DNA from: an uncultured Verrucomicrobiales bacterium
GTDB lineage: Bacteria; Verrucomicrobiota; Verrucomicrobiia; Verrucomicrobiales; Akkermansiaceae
Length of the DNA stretch: 64,000 nt
Reading direction: 5' to 3'
Assembly (NCBI GenBank): GCA_947039485.1
Contig: CAMQZC010000007.1
Span: forward strand, 29,181 to 93,180
Shown: positions 16,570-28,130 of the stretch, in pieces
Layout of the letters: every line of letters starts with the position of its first letter
How positions within the stretch are numbered: position 1 is the stretch's first letter
Program-made: the position numbers and the translations under genes
Notes under the pieces: model-generated
What the model was told of the DNA's origin: nothing
Databases searched by the model: none
The model's input: the letters and a program-made list of their open reading frames with translations, nothing else

Positions 16570-17322
16570 ATGAAACGCAATTTTATCAAACTCGGTATGA
16601 GCGCCTGTGTGCTTGTGGCGTATAGCTCATGCTCGAGTACTGGCACAGGAGGCTTCAGCGACGAAGAGGCGGCAATGATGAGCGAATACACTCTCGACGA
16701 GGGTGCTATCCCACCATGGATTCTCGAAGACAGCTCCAATGGCTCTCAGATCAGCGCCGGCGATTACACTCTTTCGAACGACCGTAACAAGCACGCTATC
16801 CCTGAACCAGGTGAGACCATCGCGAATGAAGCAGGCTCCATGTCCGCTAGCCAAAATCAAAATATAGATGACAGCGCCGTCGTCCGTGATTATCCAAAGA
16901 CTCCTGCATCTGGCGTAACCATCGCCTCACCCAAGCCTCCCAAGAAACCAACGCCAAGAACTCGCCGCGTGAAGATTGATGAGCCCAAGCTCATCAGCTA
17001 CAAGGTCCGCCGTGGTGATAACCTCACGGTCATCGCTCGCCGCAGTGGTACCACTGTTTCCGCTATCCGCAAGGCTTCTGGAATCAAGGGCAGCACGATC
17101 TACACCGGTCAGACGATTAAGGTTCCTTACACTCCTCAGAGCTACCGCCTCAAGAAGAGCAGCAAAAGCTCCCGCTACACCGTACGCCGCGGTGATACCA
17201 TCTCGGTCATCGCTAGCCGCAAGGGCATTAGCACCTCCGCTCTGCTGCGCGCCAACAACATGACCAACGCCGACGCTCGACGTCTCTCGATTGGCAAGCG
17301 TCTCGTCATCCCTAAACGATAA
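16570..17322 (+). CDS. LysM-domain lipoprotein
   Basis: 250 aa. The signal peptide has lipobox-like AYSSC (Cys near residue 21). A disordered Ser/Thr/Pro region follows, then two LysM domains (about 138-183 and 197-245), each beginning with a YxVRRGDxxxVIA motif. LysM binds N-acetylglucosamine in glycans, so the protein likely tethers an envelope function to peptidoglycan. No catalytic domain is fused. The L,D-transpeptidase follows but is separated by a perfect hairpin. Confidence 0.9.
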   Translation: MKRNFIKLGMSACVLVAYSSCSSTGTGGFSDEEAAMMSEYTLDEGAIPPWILEDSSNGSQISAGDYTLSNDRNKHAIPEPGETIANEAGSMSASQNQNIDDSAVVRDYPKTPASGVTIASPKPPKKPTPRTRRVKIDEPKLISYKVRRGDNLTVIARRSGTTVSAIRKASGIKGSTIYTGQTIKVPYTPQSYRLKKSSKSSRYTVRRGDTISVIASRKGISTSALLRANNMTNADARRLSIGKRLVIPKR

Positions 17323-17345
17323 AATCAACCATCAACTGATGACGT

Positions 17346-17381
17346 GCACCCCCCGATACAACTTCTTGTATCGGGGGGTGC
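17346..17381. terminator. 16-bp perfect hairpin after the LysM gene
   Basis: GCACCCCCCGATACAA (17346-17361), loop CTTC, TTGTATCGGGGGGTGC (17366-17381). The stem is perfect, but no T-run follows, so it may terminate by another mechanism or stabilise the LysM mRNA. It ends 19 bp before the next ATG. Confidence 0.65.
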
Positions 17382-17400
17382 TCCATCTATCTACAACAGC

Positions 17401-18285
17401 ATGATTGCCGCAACCAAGCATCTCCACATCCTCGGCAGCCTCAGCGCACTTGCCTCGTTGCTCATTCTCGCCTCATGCGCTCCAACGCAAAATTCTAAGC
17501 ATCAGCACGAAGCCCTCAGCCCGACCCTTCTTGTAAAGAACCCTGAGCTCATTGGCTCCTACATCCCCACGGATGGCAACAACCCCCTCATCCTGCCAGG
17601 CAAGAAAGACCCGGGTTACAGCAACCCCTACCCTACTGGCACACACGCCCATTTTGCAGCAAACCCCAGCTATCCCAAAACGATGAAGCACTGGGTCGAT
17701 AAGAAGCGTATGGAGACGCTCTCTAGCGGCAACTCAAAGCTCATCATCTGCCTGCCCCAGCAGCGTGCACGAGTCTATGTGGATGGCATCTGCGCCATGG
17801 ACTGGCCTGTCTCAACAGGGACAAAGGGACACCTCACCCCCACAGGAGTTTTTCGCGTGATTGAGAAGAAGGAGAAACACGCCTCAAACCGCTATGGCCG
17901 CGTGATAAGCAGCAAGGGCAAGACCGAGCAATCCGATACTGACCGAGCCAAGGGCATACCTGCTGGCAAGACCTTCCGCGGCGCCTCAATGCCTTTCTGG
18001 CACCGCTTCAGCAATGATGGCGTGGGCCTGCACAGTGGGCGCGTGGTGGCTGGACGCCAACTCTCGCATGGCTGCATACGCACACCTTACGCTGCAGCCA
18101 AGCAATTCTTCAGCTATTCTCAGATGACGATGCCTGTGTACATCACACGCGGGGTGGAGGATTATATCGGAGGTGGTCGCGTCTCACCAGCCGATGTGAG
18201 GTATCGCCCTATCCCCAACAACGACTACAGCGATATTGTCCCTTCTGACACCAAGTCCCCAACATTTTCTAGCCCTGCTTTATGA
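17401..18285 (+). CDS. L,D-transpeptidase (YkuD) lipoprotein
   Basis: 294 aa from the ATG at 17401; the longer frame begins inside the upstream hairpin and is rejected. The signal peptide ends in a lipobox (LLILASC, Cys about residue 25). The YkuD domain spans about 115-265 with CLPQQRARVYVDG, WPVSTGTKGHLTPTGVF and the catalytic block HSGRVVAGRQLSHGCIRTPY (His and Cys present). Such enzymes form 3-3 crosslinks, attach proteins to the wall, or both. It is closely similar in layout to the gene at 58669. Its stop overlaps the next ATG by 4 bp. Confidence 0.93.
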   Translation: MIAATKHLHILGSLSALASLLILASCAPTQNSKHQHEALSPTLLVKNPELIGSYIPTDGNNPLILPGKKDPGYSNPYPTGTHAHFAANPSYPKTMKHWVDKKRMETLSSGNSKLIICLPQQRARVYVDGICAMDWPVSTGTKGHLTPTGVFRVIEKKEKHASNRYGRVISSKGKTEQSDTDRAKGIPAGKTFRGASMPFWHRFSNDGVGLHSGRVVAGRQLSHGCIRTPYAAAKQFFSYSQMTMPVYITRGVEDYIGGGRVSPADVRYRPIPNNDYSDIVPSDTKSPTFSSPAL

Positions 18286-18731
18286 GCCCCCTTTCTTTCT
18301 ACCCCGCCAATCGCGCACTCTATATCTCAATGAGCTTGAGCACATTTGCAATTTGCTCTTATTACATTTATGCTGGCACGGAGTCAAGCTACCAATTCTA
18401 CACGGCCATAGCTGCCGCGATTGGAATCTTCATCTGGGGGGGCTACTTTGCCCGCCTGCGCTTCATCGTTGACGACAACGGCGTTAGCCGACGCGCACTC
18501 ACAACTAAGCGTCTGGACTGGAATGAGATTAAAGACATCAAACTCACTGATTCTGCGGCGTTTGGGATGGCGAGCTGCAAGCTGATTTTCAGCGCAACGA
18601 ATGACCGTAGCATGGAGATATCAAGCGATATTCTCGATTTGGAGTCCGTACAGGATCTGGTCAAGGAGCTGCGCGTGCAGGGCAAGCTTGCGCCTGCGAT
18701 TACAGAGGATGAGCTGAGCGAGGAGCTCTGA
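18282..18731 (+). CDS. PH-like domain membrane protein
   Basis: 149 aa: two N-terminal membrane helices (about 14-30 and 40-56), then a cytoplasmic domain (about 58-135) with the pattern of bacterial PH domains: FIVDDNGVSRRALTTKRLDWNEIKDIKL, then SCKLIFSATNDRSMEISSDILDLESVQDLVKELR. Function unknown. It is translationally coupled (ATGA) to the L,D-transpeptidase, so it may act in the same envelope process. Confidence 0.75.
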   Translation: MSPLSFYPANRALYISMSLSTFAICSYYIYAGTESSYQFYTAIAAAIGIFIWGGYFARLRFIVDDNGVSRRALTTKRLDWNEIKDIKLTDSAAFGMASCKLIFSATNDRSMEISSDILDLESVQDLVKELRVQGKLAPAITEDELSEEL

Positions 18732-18910
18732 GACACCTTGGGATCAATCATCTCCTAAACGCATCGGGGCGTTGCATCTCGTCAGTGTGCCAGAGACAAG
18801 CCTCCAGCAGCATTAGCCTACATCGAGAGACCCTGCAAAAACGCGAGGGCACGATTCACGTGTACTGAGGTCTCCCTATTTTATTTCTTTATTTTACACT
18901 CAATTTCCTT

Positions 18911-18916
18911 TATAAT
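18911..18916 (+). promoter_or_regulatory. -10 box of ychF
   Basis: A perfect TATAAT lies 9 nt before the ychF ATG. The -35 region is T-rich (TTTATT at 18888-18893, 17 bp upstream) and only weakly matches consensus. Confidence 0.6.
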
Positions 18917-18925
18917 CTCCACGTC

Positions 18926-20041
18926 ATGTTACAAGCAGGTATCGTAGGTCTCCCTAACGTCGGTAAATCAACTCTTTTCAACGCAGTCACTCGCTCCCGC
19001 AAAGCCGAGGCTGCTAACTATCCTTTCTGCACCATCGACCCCAATGTGGGTGTTGTCGAGGTACCAGATTCACGTCTCGCTGTGCTCTCAGAAATGAGCC
19101 AGACACAGAAGATAATTCCAGCAGCTATCGAGTTTGTCGATATCGCAGGTCTGGTAAAGGGTGCTGCCGAGGGCGCAGGTCTGGGCAACAAGTTCCTCTC
19201 CAACATCCGCGAAACAGATGCCATTGTACAGGTTGTGCGATGCTTTGAGAATGATGATATCATCCATGAGCTTGGCTCTGTCGACCCTATCCGCGACATT
19301 GAGATTATCAATGCTGAGCTGATTCTGGCTGACCTCGCTGCGATGGAAAAGCGCAAGGATAACCGCACCAAGAAGGCGCGCAGTGGCGACAAGGAAGCCA
19401 AGGCTGAGGTCGAGCTCATTGAGAAGCTCCTCCCCCATCTCGATCAAGGCAATCCTGCCCTGACCCTTGAGCTCACTGACCAAGAGCGTATCCTGCTCAG
19501 CACCTTCTTCCTCCTCTCGGACAAGAAGAGCATCTTCGCCTGCAATGTAAGCGAGGAAGAACTGGCTGAAGCGGTCGAGAACCCCGATGCTCATCCCTAT
19601 GTCTCCGCTGTACGCAAGTTTGTAGCCAACGCTCACAACGCTGAGGCAATTGTCATCTCTGCACGCATTGAGGAGGAGCTCTCGGAGCTGCCTGAAGAGG
19701 AAGCTCGTGAATTCCTCGTCGAGCTGGGTGTCAAGGACTCTGGTGTCAGTGACCTCATCCGCTCCGTCTATCATCTCTTGGGCCTGCGCACCTACCTTAC
19801 CACTGGTGTGAAGGAGACTCGCGCATGGACAATTCCTGCTGGTGCCAAGGCACCACAAGCAGCAGGCGTGATTCACAGTGACTTTGAGCGTGGCTTTATC
19901 GCAGCTCAGATTGTTCACTACGATGATCTCGTCGCCTGTGGCTCCATGTCCAAGGCCAAGGAGCAAGCCAAGGTTCGCATCGAGGGCAAGGAATACGTGA
20001 TGAAGGATGGTGACGTAGTCGACTTCCGATTCAACGTCTAA
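18926..20041 (+). CDS. ychF: ribosome-binding ATPase YchF
   Basis: Obg-family P-loop protein, 371 aa. G1 is GLPNVGKST (about residues 7-15), G3 is [17 protein letters not shown], and the G4 position is non-canonical as expected for the ATP-preferring YchF (ACNVSEEEL). A C-terminal TGS domain carries [31 protein letters not shown]. It binds ribosomes and modulates translation and the oxidative response. Single-gene unit with a good hairpin downstream; the usual neighbour pth is absent. Confidence 0.96.
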   Translation: MLQAGIVGLPNVGKSTLFNAVTRSRKAEAANYPFCTIDPNVGVVEVPDSRLAVLSEMSQTQKIIPAAIEFVDIAGLVKGAAEGAGLGNKFLSNIRETDAIVQVVRCFENDDIIHELGSVDPIRDIEIINAELILADLAAMEKRKDNRTKKARSGDKEAKAEVELIEKLLPHLDQGNPALTLELTDQERILLSTFFLLSDKKSIFACNVSEEELAEAVENPDAHPYVSAVRKFVANAHNAEAIVISARIEEELSELPEEEAREFLVELGVKDSGVSDLIRSVYHLLGLRTYLTTGVKETRAWTIPAGAKAPQAAGVIHSDFERGFIAAQIVHYDDLVACGSMSKAKEQAKVRIEGKEYVMKDGDVVDFRFNV

Positions 20042-20060
20042 GTCCTCCTGCTATTTTCAA

Positions 20061-20094
20061 GAAGCCGCCTCCCTCATCGGGTGGCGGCTTCTTT
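20061..20094 (+). terminator. ychF terminator
   Basis: GAAGCCGCC (20061-20069) pairs with GGCGGCTTC (20083-20091); CCC/GGG extends the stem inward. TTT follows. Confidence 0.85.
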
Positions 20095-20117
20095 CATGCC
20101 TCCTATCAGGGACGCAA

Positions 20118-20150
20118 AAGAAGGGCAAGCCGTGATGGTTTGCCCTTCTT
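20118..20150 (-). terminator. gyrBA terminator
   Basis: AAGAAGGGCAAGCC (20118-20131) pairs with GGTTTGCCCTTCTT (20137-20150) with one G-T mismatch. Read on the minus strand the hairpin ends in TTTT, right after gyrA. Confidence 0.85.
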
Positions 20151-20172
20151 GTTTGATTTGATTGCGCTCTCT

Positions 20173-22785
20173 TTAGACCTCGCTCTCGTCGCTGATGATG
20201 GCATCAAGCTCATCATCGGAGCCTTCTTCGGAGCCTTCTTCAACACTCTCATCCTCATCATCAGGGATGACCAGTGAGATGTCTTGGATGCTTTCCTTTG
20301 CAGAGAGTGTGACGAGTTTCACGCCTTGGGCGTTACGACCCGTCTCACGGATAGTATTGATTTTGAGTCGGACTGACTGTCCAACCGAGGTCATAATCAT
20401 GAGCTCATCGGCCTCAGTCACGGTGGTGGCGGAGACGACGCGACCTGTCTTGTCGGTGCAGTTCATGGTCTTGACACCAACGCCGCCGCGACTTTGGACA
20501 CGGTAGGCATCAAAGCCTGTGCGCTTGCCCAGCCCATTCTCAGAGACAACGAGCAAGGTGCCTTCGCCCTCAGCAGGTACGATGGCGAGTGCGACAACGT
20601 AGTCACCCTCACGCAGACGGATACCACGCACACCAATCGTATTACGACCCTGTGTACGCATGTCCTCCTCAGCAAAGCGGATACTCATGCCATCATGGGA
20701 GACAAGCACGACCTCCTGCGTACCTGTGGTGAGTGCTGCGTTGACGAGGCTGTTGCCCTCCTCAAGGTTGATGGCAATGATGCCAGCCTTACGGTAGTTG
20801 ACAAAGTCGTTGAGCGCGGTTTTCTTGACGGTGCCATCCACGGTGGCAAAGACAACGTTACCTGAGCCCTCGGCAAAGGTGATATCCTTGTTCTTATCAT
20901 CAACCTTACGTTCAAGGCGCAGGATGGCAGCGATGCGCTCATCTTGCTGCATATCGAGCAGATTCTTGATAGAGCGACCCTGTGAGGAGCGAGCTGCCTC
21001 ATCAATCTCATAGACGCGCTCGACGTAGACGCGACCCGTATTGGTGAAGAACATGATGTAGTCATGGTTCTGCGCTGCAAAGAGATGCTCAATAAAATCA
21101 GCGCGATCCTTCTTACTCTTGGTGGCGGCGGCCTTGACGCCCTTGCCTCCACGTGCCTGCAGACGATACTCCTCAGCGGGGGTACGCTTGATGTAGCCGC
21201 TGTGACTGATGGTAACAATCATGGAGTCATTGGGGATGAGGTCCTCAATGCTCATGTCGCCCTCAAATGGGATGATCTGAGTCTTGCGGGGGGTTGCATG
21301 CTTTTCCTTGATAGAGAGCAACTCAGCCTTGACGATACCCAGCACACGATCCTCGCTAGCGATGATGTCCATGTAGTCGGTGACCATGATGAGCAGAGCG
21401 TTGTACTCTGCGGTAACCTTATTATTCTCCAATGCGGTGAGCTGATAGAGGCGCAGCTCCAAGATGGAGTTGACCTGACGCTCGCTAAAGATGTAGTCAT
21501 CACCTTGAATCTGAGGCTGGCTGCGGATGAGGATACCCAGTCCCTCAGCAAGCGTTGATGGGAAGCGGAAGGACTGCAGGCGCAGCTTGGCTTCTTCTCG
21601 GTTCTTAGAGTCGCGGATAATGCGGATGAACTCGTCCATGTTGGCGAGGGCGATGAGGTAAGCCTCAAGCACCTCGGCGCGCTCCTCAGCCTTGCGGAGT
21701 TGATAGCGCGTGCGTCGCATGATAACCTCACGTCGATGCTCAAGATAGAAGTTGATAGCATCCTTCACCGTGAGCATCTTGGGGCGGCTCTCATGAATGG
21801 CGAGCATATTAACCGAGAAGGAGCTCTCAAGACTCGTGAGCTTGTAGAGCTGGTTGACTACCACATTGGGGCGTGCATCACGCTTGAGCTCAATTTCAAT
21901 GTAGTCGGTGAGATCTCGCATACCCGAGATATCGTCGAGCACCTTGTCACGGACGAGCTCTGCGATGCGCTCTTGGAGCACGGCGCGGTTGACACCGTAG
22001 GGGACGTCGGAGATGTAGATGAAGTCGCGACCATTCTCATTGGTCACAATCTCCATCTTACCGCGCATGCGCACGCTACCGTGACCTGTGCGGAAGTAGG
22101 CATCAATGCCCTTGTATCCCAAGATGAAGCCACCTGTTGGGAAATCGGGTCCCTTGATATAGAGGCGCAGCTCCTCGGGTCCGATGGTAGGCTTAGCGAT
22201 GACGGCACAGATTCCATCAACTACTTCACCGAGGTTATGGGGTGCCATGTTCGTGGCCATACCCACAGCGATACCTGTACCGCCGTTGATGAGGAGGTTG
22301 GGGAAGGAGCTTGGGAGAACCATAGGCTCAGTCTCGCTGTTGTCGTAGTTAGGCTGGAAGTCGACTGTATCCTTGTCGAGGTCATCCATGAGGGAGAAGC
22401 CCAGCGAACTGAGCTTTGCCTCGGTATAACGCATGGCAGCAGGAGGATCACCTTCGGGGGTACCAAAGTTACCCTGACCCGTGACAAGCACATCGCGCAT
22501 GCTCCAAGGCTGCGCCATGGTCACAAGTGTGCCATAGGCTGAGGCATCACCATGGGGGTGGTACTTACCAATGGTGTCACCCACGATACGACCGCACTTC
22601 ATGGTGCTCTTGTTAGGGGAGAGACCCAGCATGCGCATCGCATAGAGCACGCGACGCTGTGAGGGCTTAAGACCATCACGCACGTCGGGCAAGGCGCGGG
22701 AAATAATCACGGACATCGAGTAGTCGAGGAAGCTACGGGAGACTTCATCAGCAACATCGACAAGGCGAATTCTTGTTTCGTTCAT
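20173..22785 (-). CDS. gyrA: DNA gyrase subunit A
   Basis: Breakage-reunion subunit of gyrase, 870 aa. The active Tyr is residue 120 in AAMRYTEAKL. The C-terminal beta-pinwheel carries a GyrA box (QARGGKG) instead of the usual QRRGGKG, which supports gyrase rather than topoisomerase IV. The last 35 residues are very acidic (DDEDESVEEGSEEGSDDELD), like the regulatory tail of E. coli GyrA. In the quinolone pocket (GKYHPHGDASAYGT) the positions equal to E. coli Ser83 and Asp87 are Ala81 and Gly85. It starts 19 bp after gyrB and shares its promoter and the hairpin downstream. Confidence 0.97.
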   Translation of the reverse strand: MNETRIRLVDVADEVSRSFLDYSMSVIISRALPDVRDGLKPSQRRVLYAMRMLGLSPNKSTMKCGRIVGDTIGKYHPHGDASAYGTLVTMAQPWSMRDVLVTGQGNFGTPEGDPPAAMRYTEAKLSSLGFSLMDDLDKDTVDFQPNYDNSETEPMVLPSSFPNLLINGGTGIAVGMATNMAPHNLGEVVDGICAVIAKPTIGPEELRLYIKGPDFPTGGFILGYKGIDAYFRTGHGSVRMRGKMEIVTNENGRDFIYISDVPYGVNRAVLQERIAELVRDKVLDDISGMRDLTDYIEIELKRDARPNVVVNQLYKLTSLESSFSVNMLAIHESRPKMLTVKDAINFYLEHRREVIMRRTRYQLRKAEERAEVLEAYLIALANMDEFIRIIRDSKNREEAKLRLQSFRFPSTLAEGLGILIRSQPQIQGDDYIFSERQVNSILELRLYQLTALENNKVTAEYNALLIMVTDYMDIIASEDRVLGIVKAELLSIKEKHATPRKTQIIPFEGDMSIEDLIPNDSMIVTISHSGYIKRTPAEEYRLQARGGKGVKAAATKSKKDRADFIEHLFAAQNHDYIMFFTNTGRVYVERVYEIDEAARSSQGRSIKNLLDMQQDERIAAILRLERKVDDKNKDITFAEGSGNVVFATVDGTVKKTALNDFVNYRKAGIIAINLEEGNSLVNAALTTGTQEVVLVSHDGMSIRFAEEDMRTQGRNTIGVRGIRLREGDYVVALAIVPAEGEGTLLVVSENGLGKRTGFDAYRVQSRGGVGVKTMNCTDKTGRVVSATTVTEADELMIMTSVGQSVRLKINTIRETGRNAQGVKLVTLSAKESIQDISLVIPDDEDESVEEGSEEGSDDELDAIISDESEV

Positions 22786-22804
22786 ACAGATATTAAATTA
22801 GATT

Positions 22805-25406
<2,602 letters not shown>

Positions 25407-25470
25407 TCCAATATAGTGTCATATCGCAAAAAAGCTTTCTCCCTATACGTGAAAAATATCTTGCCAAATC

Positions 25471-25495
25471 AGAGACTATCAGGTAGTCTCTTTTT
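25471..25495 (+). terminator. hairpin with T-run in the gyrB-mpl gap
   Basis: AGAGACTA (25471-25478), loop TCAGG, TAGTCTCT (25484-25491), then TTTT. It has the form of an intrinsic terminator reading rightward, 42 bp before mpl. No rightward gene ends here, so it may block read-through, attenuate mpl, or be a protein-binding palindrome. Confidence 0.55.
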
Positions 25496-25536
25496 CAACC
25501 TCTTATCTCCATTTTCTTCATTTTAATACCTGCATC

Positions 25537-26922
25537 ATGAAACACGTCCACTTCATCGGAATCTGCGGTACAGCCATGGGTGCTGTCGCCTCTGCCATGG
25601 CCCGCCAAGGCTATAAAATCACTGGCTCCGACGCGAAGGTCTACCCCCCAATGTCAACTTTTTTGGAGGGCGAAGGTATCAAAATCACCGAGGGTTACGC
25701 CGCCGAGAATCTCCCTACAGAGGCTAACTTTGTCGTCGTTGGTAACGCTATCTCTCGCGGCAATGAGGAGCTTGAGGCCGTCCTTGAACGACGCCTCACC
25801 TACAAGAGTCTGCCCGAGTGCATGAAGGACACATTCCTGCGAGGCAAGCGCAACTACGTGGTGAGTGGGACTCACGGCAAGACAACCACCACATCCATGC
25901 TCGCATGGCTGATGGAGAGCTGCGCTCTCAACCCCAGCTTCATGATTGGCGGCATCGCTGCCAACCTCGGACGAGGAGGCCGATTCAGCGACTCTGATTT
26001 CTGCGTACTTGAGGGCGATGAGTACGATACAGCATTCTTTGACAAGCGATCCAAGTTCCTCCACTACCTGCCCGAGCTCGTTATCATCAACAACATCGAG
26101 ATGGACCACGCGGACATCTACAACAATGTCGATGAGATTAAGCTGAGCTTTGAGCGTCTACTGCGCATCGTGCCACGCAATGGCCGCGTCCTCATCAATG
26201 CAGACTGCCCCCACTCATGCGACGTGGCAAGACTTGCACCTAAGCCAGTGAGCATCATCTCACTAGGATTCTCCCCAGAGGCAGACATGCCCATCACTGA
26301 GATATCCTACAACCCCGAAGGCAGCCATTTCACGCTGGAAGGTCATCGCTACTTTGTACCCATGGTGGGTGATTTCAACATCCGCAATGCAGCCATGGCA
26401 ACCGCCGCGGCTCTCTTTGCAGGCCTGAGCCCTGAGCCGATAGCCAGCGCACTCGCTAGTTTCAAAGGCATCGCTCGCCGCCAAGAACTGCGCGGTGAGG
26501 TAGCAGGCGTGCGCGTGATTGACGACTTTGCGCACCATCCAACAGCCATCGAGCTCGCCATCCAAGCCCTACGCCAACGCTACGTAGGAGCGCGCCTCTG
26601 GGCCATCTTTGACCCACGCAGCAACACATCCGGCAGCAACCTCTTCCAAAAGGAGATTGCCAGCGCACTCGCGCAGGCAGACATCGCCGTTGTCGCCCCG
26701 GTCGAGCGTGCTGAGAAGCACAGCTCTGAGACAATCCTCAAACTCGACCTCCTTAAACAAGACATTGAGAAGAGCGGCAAGAGCTGCTATCTGGGTCAGG
26801 ATGTCGATGACATCGTCGCCCACATCAGCGCACAGAGCCAAGCTGGCGATGTGCTACTCGTGATGAGCAATGGCGGATTTGGCAACATCCACAATAAATT
26901 GTTAGACGCGCTCAAGGCTTAA
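25537..26922 (+). CDS. mpl: UDP-N-acetylmuramate:L-Ala-gamma-D-Glu-meso-DAP ligase
   Basis: Reattaches the recycled murein tripeptide to UDP-MurNAc. 461 aa, Mur-ligase fold in three domains: HFIGICGTAMGAVASAMARQGYKITGSDAKVYPPM at the N-terminus, the ATP loop GTHGKTTTTSM near residue 110, then EGDEYDTAFFDKRSKF (Mpl-type) and IDDFAHHPTAI with DPRSNTS in the C-terminal domain. The GSDAKVYPPMSTFL block separates Mpl from MurC. It indicates meso-DAP peptidoglycan and muropeptide recycling. The TTAA at its end serves as the stop for both this gene and the convergent amidase-like gene. Confidence 0.95.
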   Translation: MKHVHFIGICGTAMGAVASAMARQGYKITGSDAKVYPPMSTFLEGEGIKITEGYAAENLPTEANFVVVGNAISRGNEELEAVLERRLTYKSLPECMKDTFLRGKRNYVVSGTHGKTTTTSMLAWLMESCALNPSFMIGGIAANLGRGGRFSDSDFCVLEGDEYDTAFFDKRSKFLHYLPELVIINNIEMDHADIYNNVDEIKLSFERLLRIVPRNGRVLINADCPHSCDVARLAPKPVSIISLGFSPEADMPITEISYNPEGSHFTLEGHRYFVPMVGDFNIRNAAMATAAALFAGLSPEPIASALASFKGIARRQELRGEVAGVRVIDDFAHHPTAIELAIQALRQRYVGARLWAIFDPRSNTSGSNLFQKEIASALAQADIAVVAPVERAEKHSSETILKLDLLKQDIEKSGKSCYLGQDVDDIVAHISAQSQAGDVLLVMSNGGFGNIHNKLLDALKA

Positions 26923-28130
26923 AGACCAAGTGCTTTAAGCTGCTCAGCCGTAGGCTCCTCAGCCATCAGCTCCCCTGCCTCCTCCACAGGCACATCCTGC
27001 GTAGGGATATCCTGAGGAACAAGCACCTCATCAGAGGGCTCTTGCGCAGGCATGGCACGAGGATCAACGATCTGTTCATCAACGACTGCTGCTTCAGGCT
27101 CAGGCTTACTAGCCTTTGGATTGAGCATTTCTTTGAGCTGCCCAGCGCGAGCATCAGACTCAGGGCTCGGAGCGACCGAGTTGGCAAAGGCGGCAGCAGC
27201 AGAGCAAATAGCCCTCTGCATGACCTTCTGGTAGGGCGCGTGCATCAGGTTGATCAGCTCTTGCTCATTGCTGCTATAGCCCAGAGAAAGGAGAGCCGCA
27301 GGGCCCTTGATTGAGTTGAGATAACTGTAGCGCAGACGCCTCACGCCGCCATCACAAGCCTTTGTCGCAGAGACAAGATGTGACTGCATAGCCAGCCCAA
27401 GCGCCATATTCACCTCATCCCAAGACTGCGCATCCAGCTCAGGCTGAGCAGAGCGAGCTGGCGCGAGAATATAGCTCTCCACACCGTTCTTCTCAGGCAG
27501 CCCCTGATTGAGACGTAACCCCAGATAGAGTGTATCGCCTGCAGCATTGCTCAGATCAACTCGTGACTGGCGCGAGACAAAGTAGTCGGCATCACGCGTC
27601 AACGTGACCTCATAACCAGCCGCTTTGAGCTGACCTGCCAGAGACTTAGCAAAGGAGAAGAGATAGGTTGACTCCTTGACCCGCGCCCCAGCGAAGCTCA
27701 GGCGAGAGCCTATCTCATTACCCCCATAAAAGGGATCAATAACGATGCGGCGCAACGTCATGCGCTTTGCTATATAGGCAGGGCGTAGGATGGGGTCGAG
27801 CTGCTTCACGCAGTCAATCTTAGAGATGAGTAGATTCCCATCGACATCTTGACGCAGGCGCTCCAAGAGAGGGATGCGCTGCCCATTGATGATGATTGCT
27901 TGATTGTCTGTATCCAGAGCCATGCTCATCGCTGCATTGGTATAGGTGAAGGGAGCATCAGGCACGAGAACAAACTTGTAAAAGCCGCGCAAATCCACAA
28001 AGTTGACATAAGCAATCCCATCAACAATCTTCTCCTCCCATGAGAGGACAGGGCCAGATATGGGCTGCCCCTGACAGGGAGCAGCGAGCAGAAGCATGGG
28101 TAGGGCTAATAATGCAGGTGAAAATCTCAT
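26919..28130 (-). CDS. probably inactive N-acetylmuramoyl-L-alanine amidase paralogue (Amidase_3)
   Basis: 403 aa. It has a signal peptide (to about residue 21), an N-terminal domain like that of the upstream amidase (ends LDPILRP), an Amidase_3-like domain (about 126-305), and an acidic Pro/Glu/Ala-rich tail of about 80 residues. Alignment to the upstream enzyme shows loss of the zinc site: IDAGHGG became IDPFYGG (His to Tyr135), SIHHN became GLRLN (His to Arg206), and the catalytic Glu of ILFEGGF became Ser282 in LLSLGYS. Only one ligand Glu (153) seems kept. The fold core is well preserved, so it looks like a pseudoenzyme rather than a decaying gene. Coupled to the active amidase by an ATGA overlap. 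Confidence 0.85.
   Translation of the reverse strand: MRFSPALLALPMLLLAAPCQGQPISGPVLSWEEKIVDGIAYVNFVDLRGFYKFVLVPDAPFTYTNAAMSMALDTDNQAIIINGQRIPLLERLRQDVDGNLLISKIDCVKQLDPILRPAYIAKRMTLRRIVIDPFYGGNEIGSRLSFAGARVKESTYLFSFAKSLAGQLKAAGYEVTLTRDADYFVSRQSRVDLSNAAGDTLYLGLRLNQGLPEKNGVESYILAPARSAQPELDAQSWDEVNMALGLAMQSHLVSATKACDGGVRRLRYSYLNSIKGPAALLSLGYSSNEQELINLMHAPYQKVMQRAICSAAAAFANSVAPSPESDARAGQLKEMLNPKASKPEPEAAVVDEQIVDPRAMPAQEPSDEVLVPQDIPTQDVPVEEAGELMAEEPTAEQLKALGL

Noticed and set aside
21700..22542. Long plus-strand open frame of 280 codons opposite gyrA
   Set aside because: It lies wholly inside gyrA, has no recognisable motif or promoter, and similar long antisense frames occur opposite gyrB (24365-24985) and the helicase (14751-15638). 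They are by-products of biased codon use.
20173..22785. ParC instead of GyrA
   Set aside because: The gene is paired with gyrB-type sequence, carries a GyrA-box-like QARGGKG and an acidic C-terminal tail, so gyrase is favoured.
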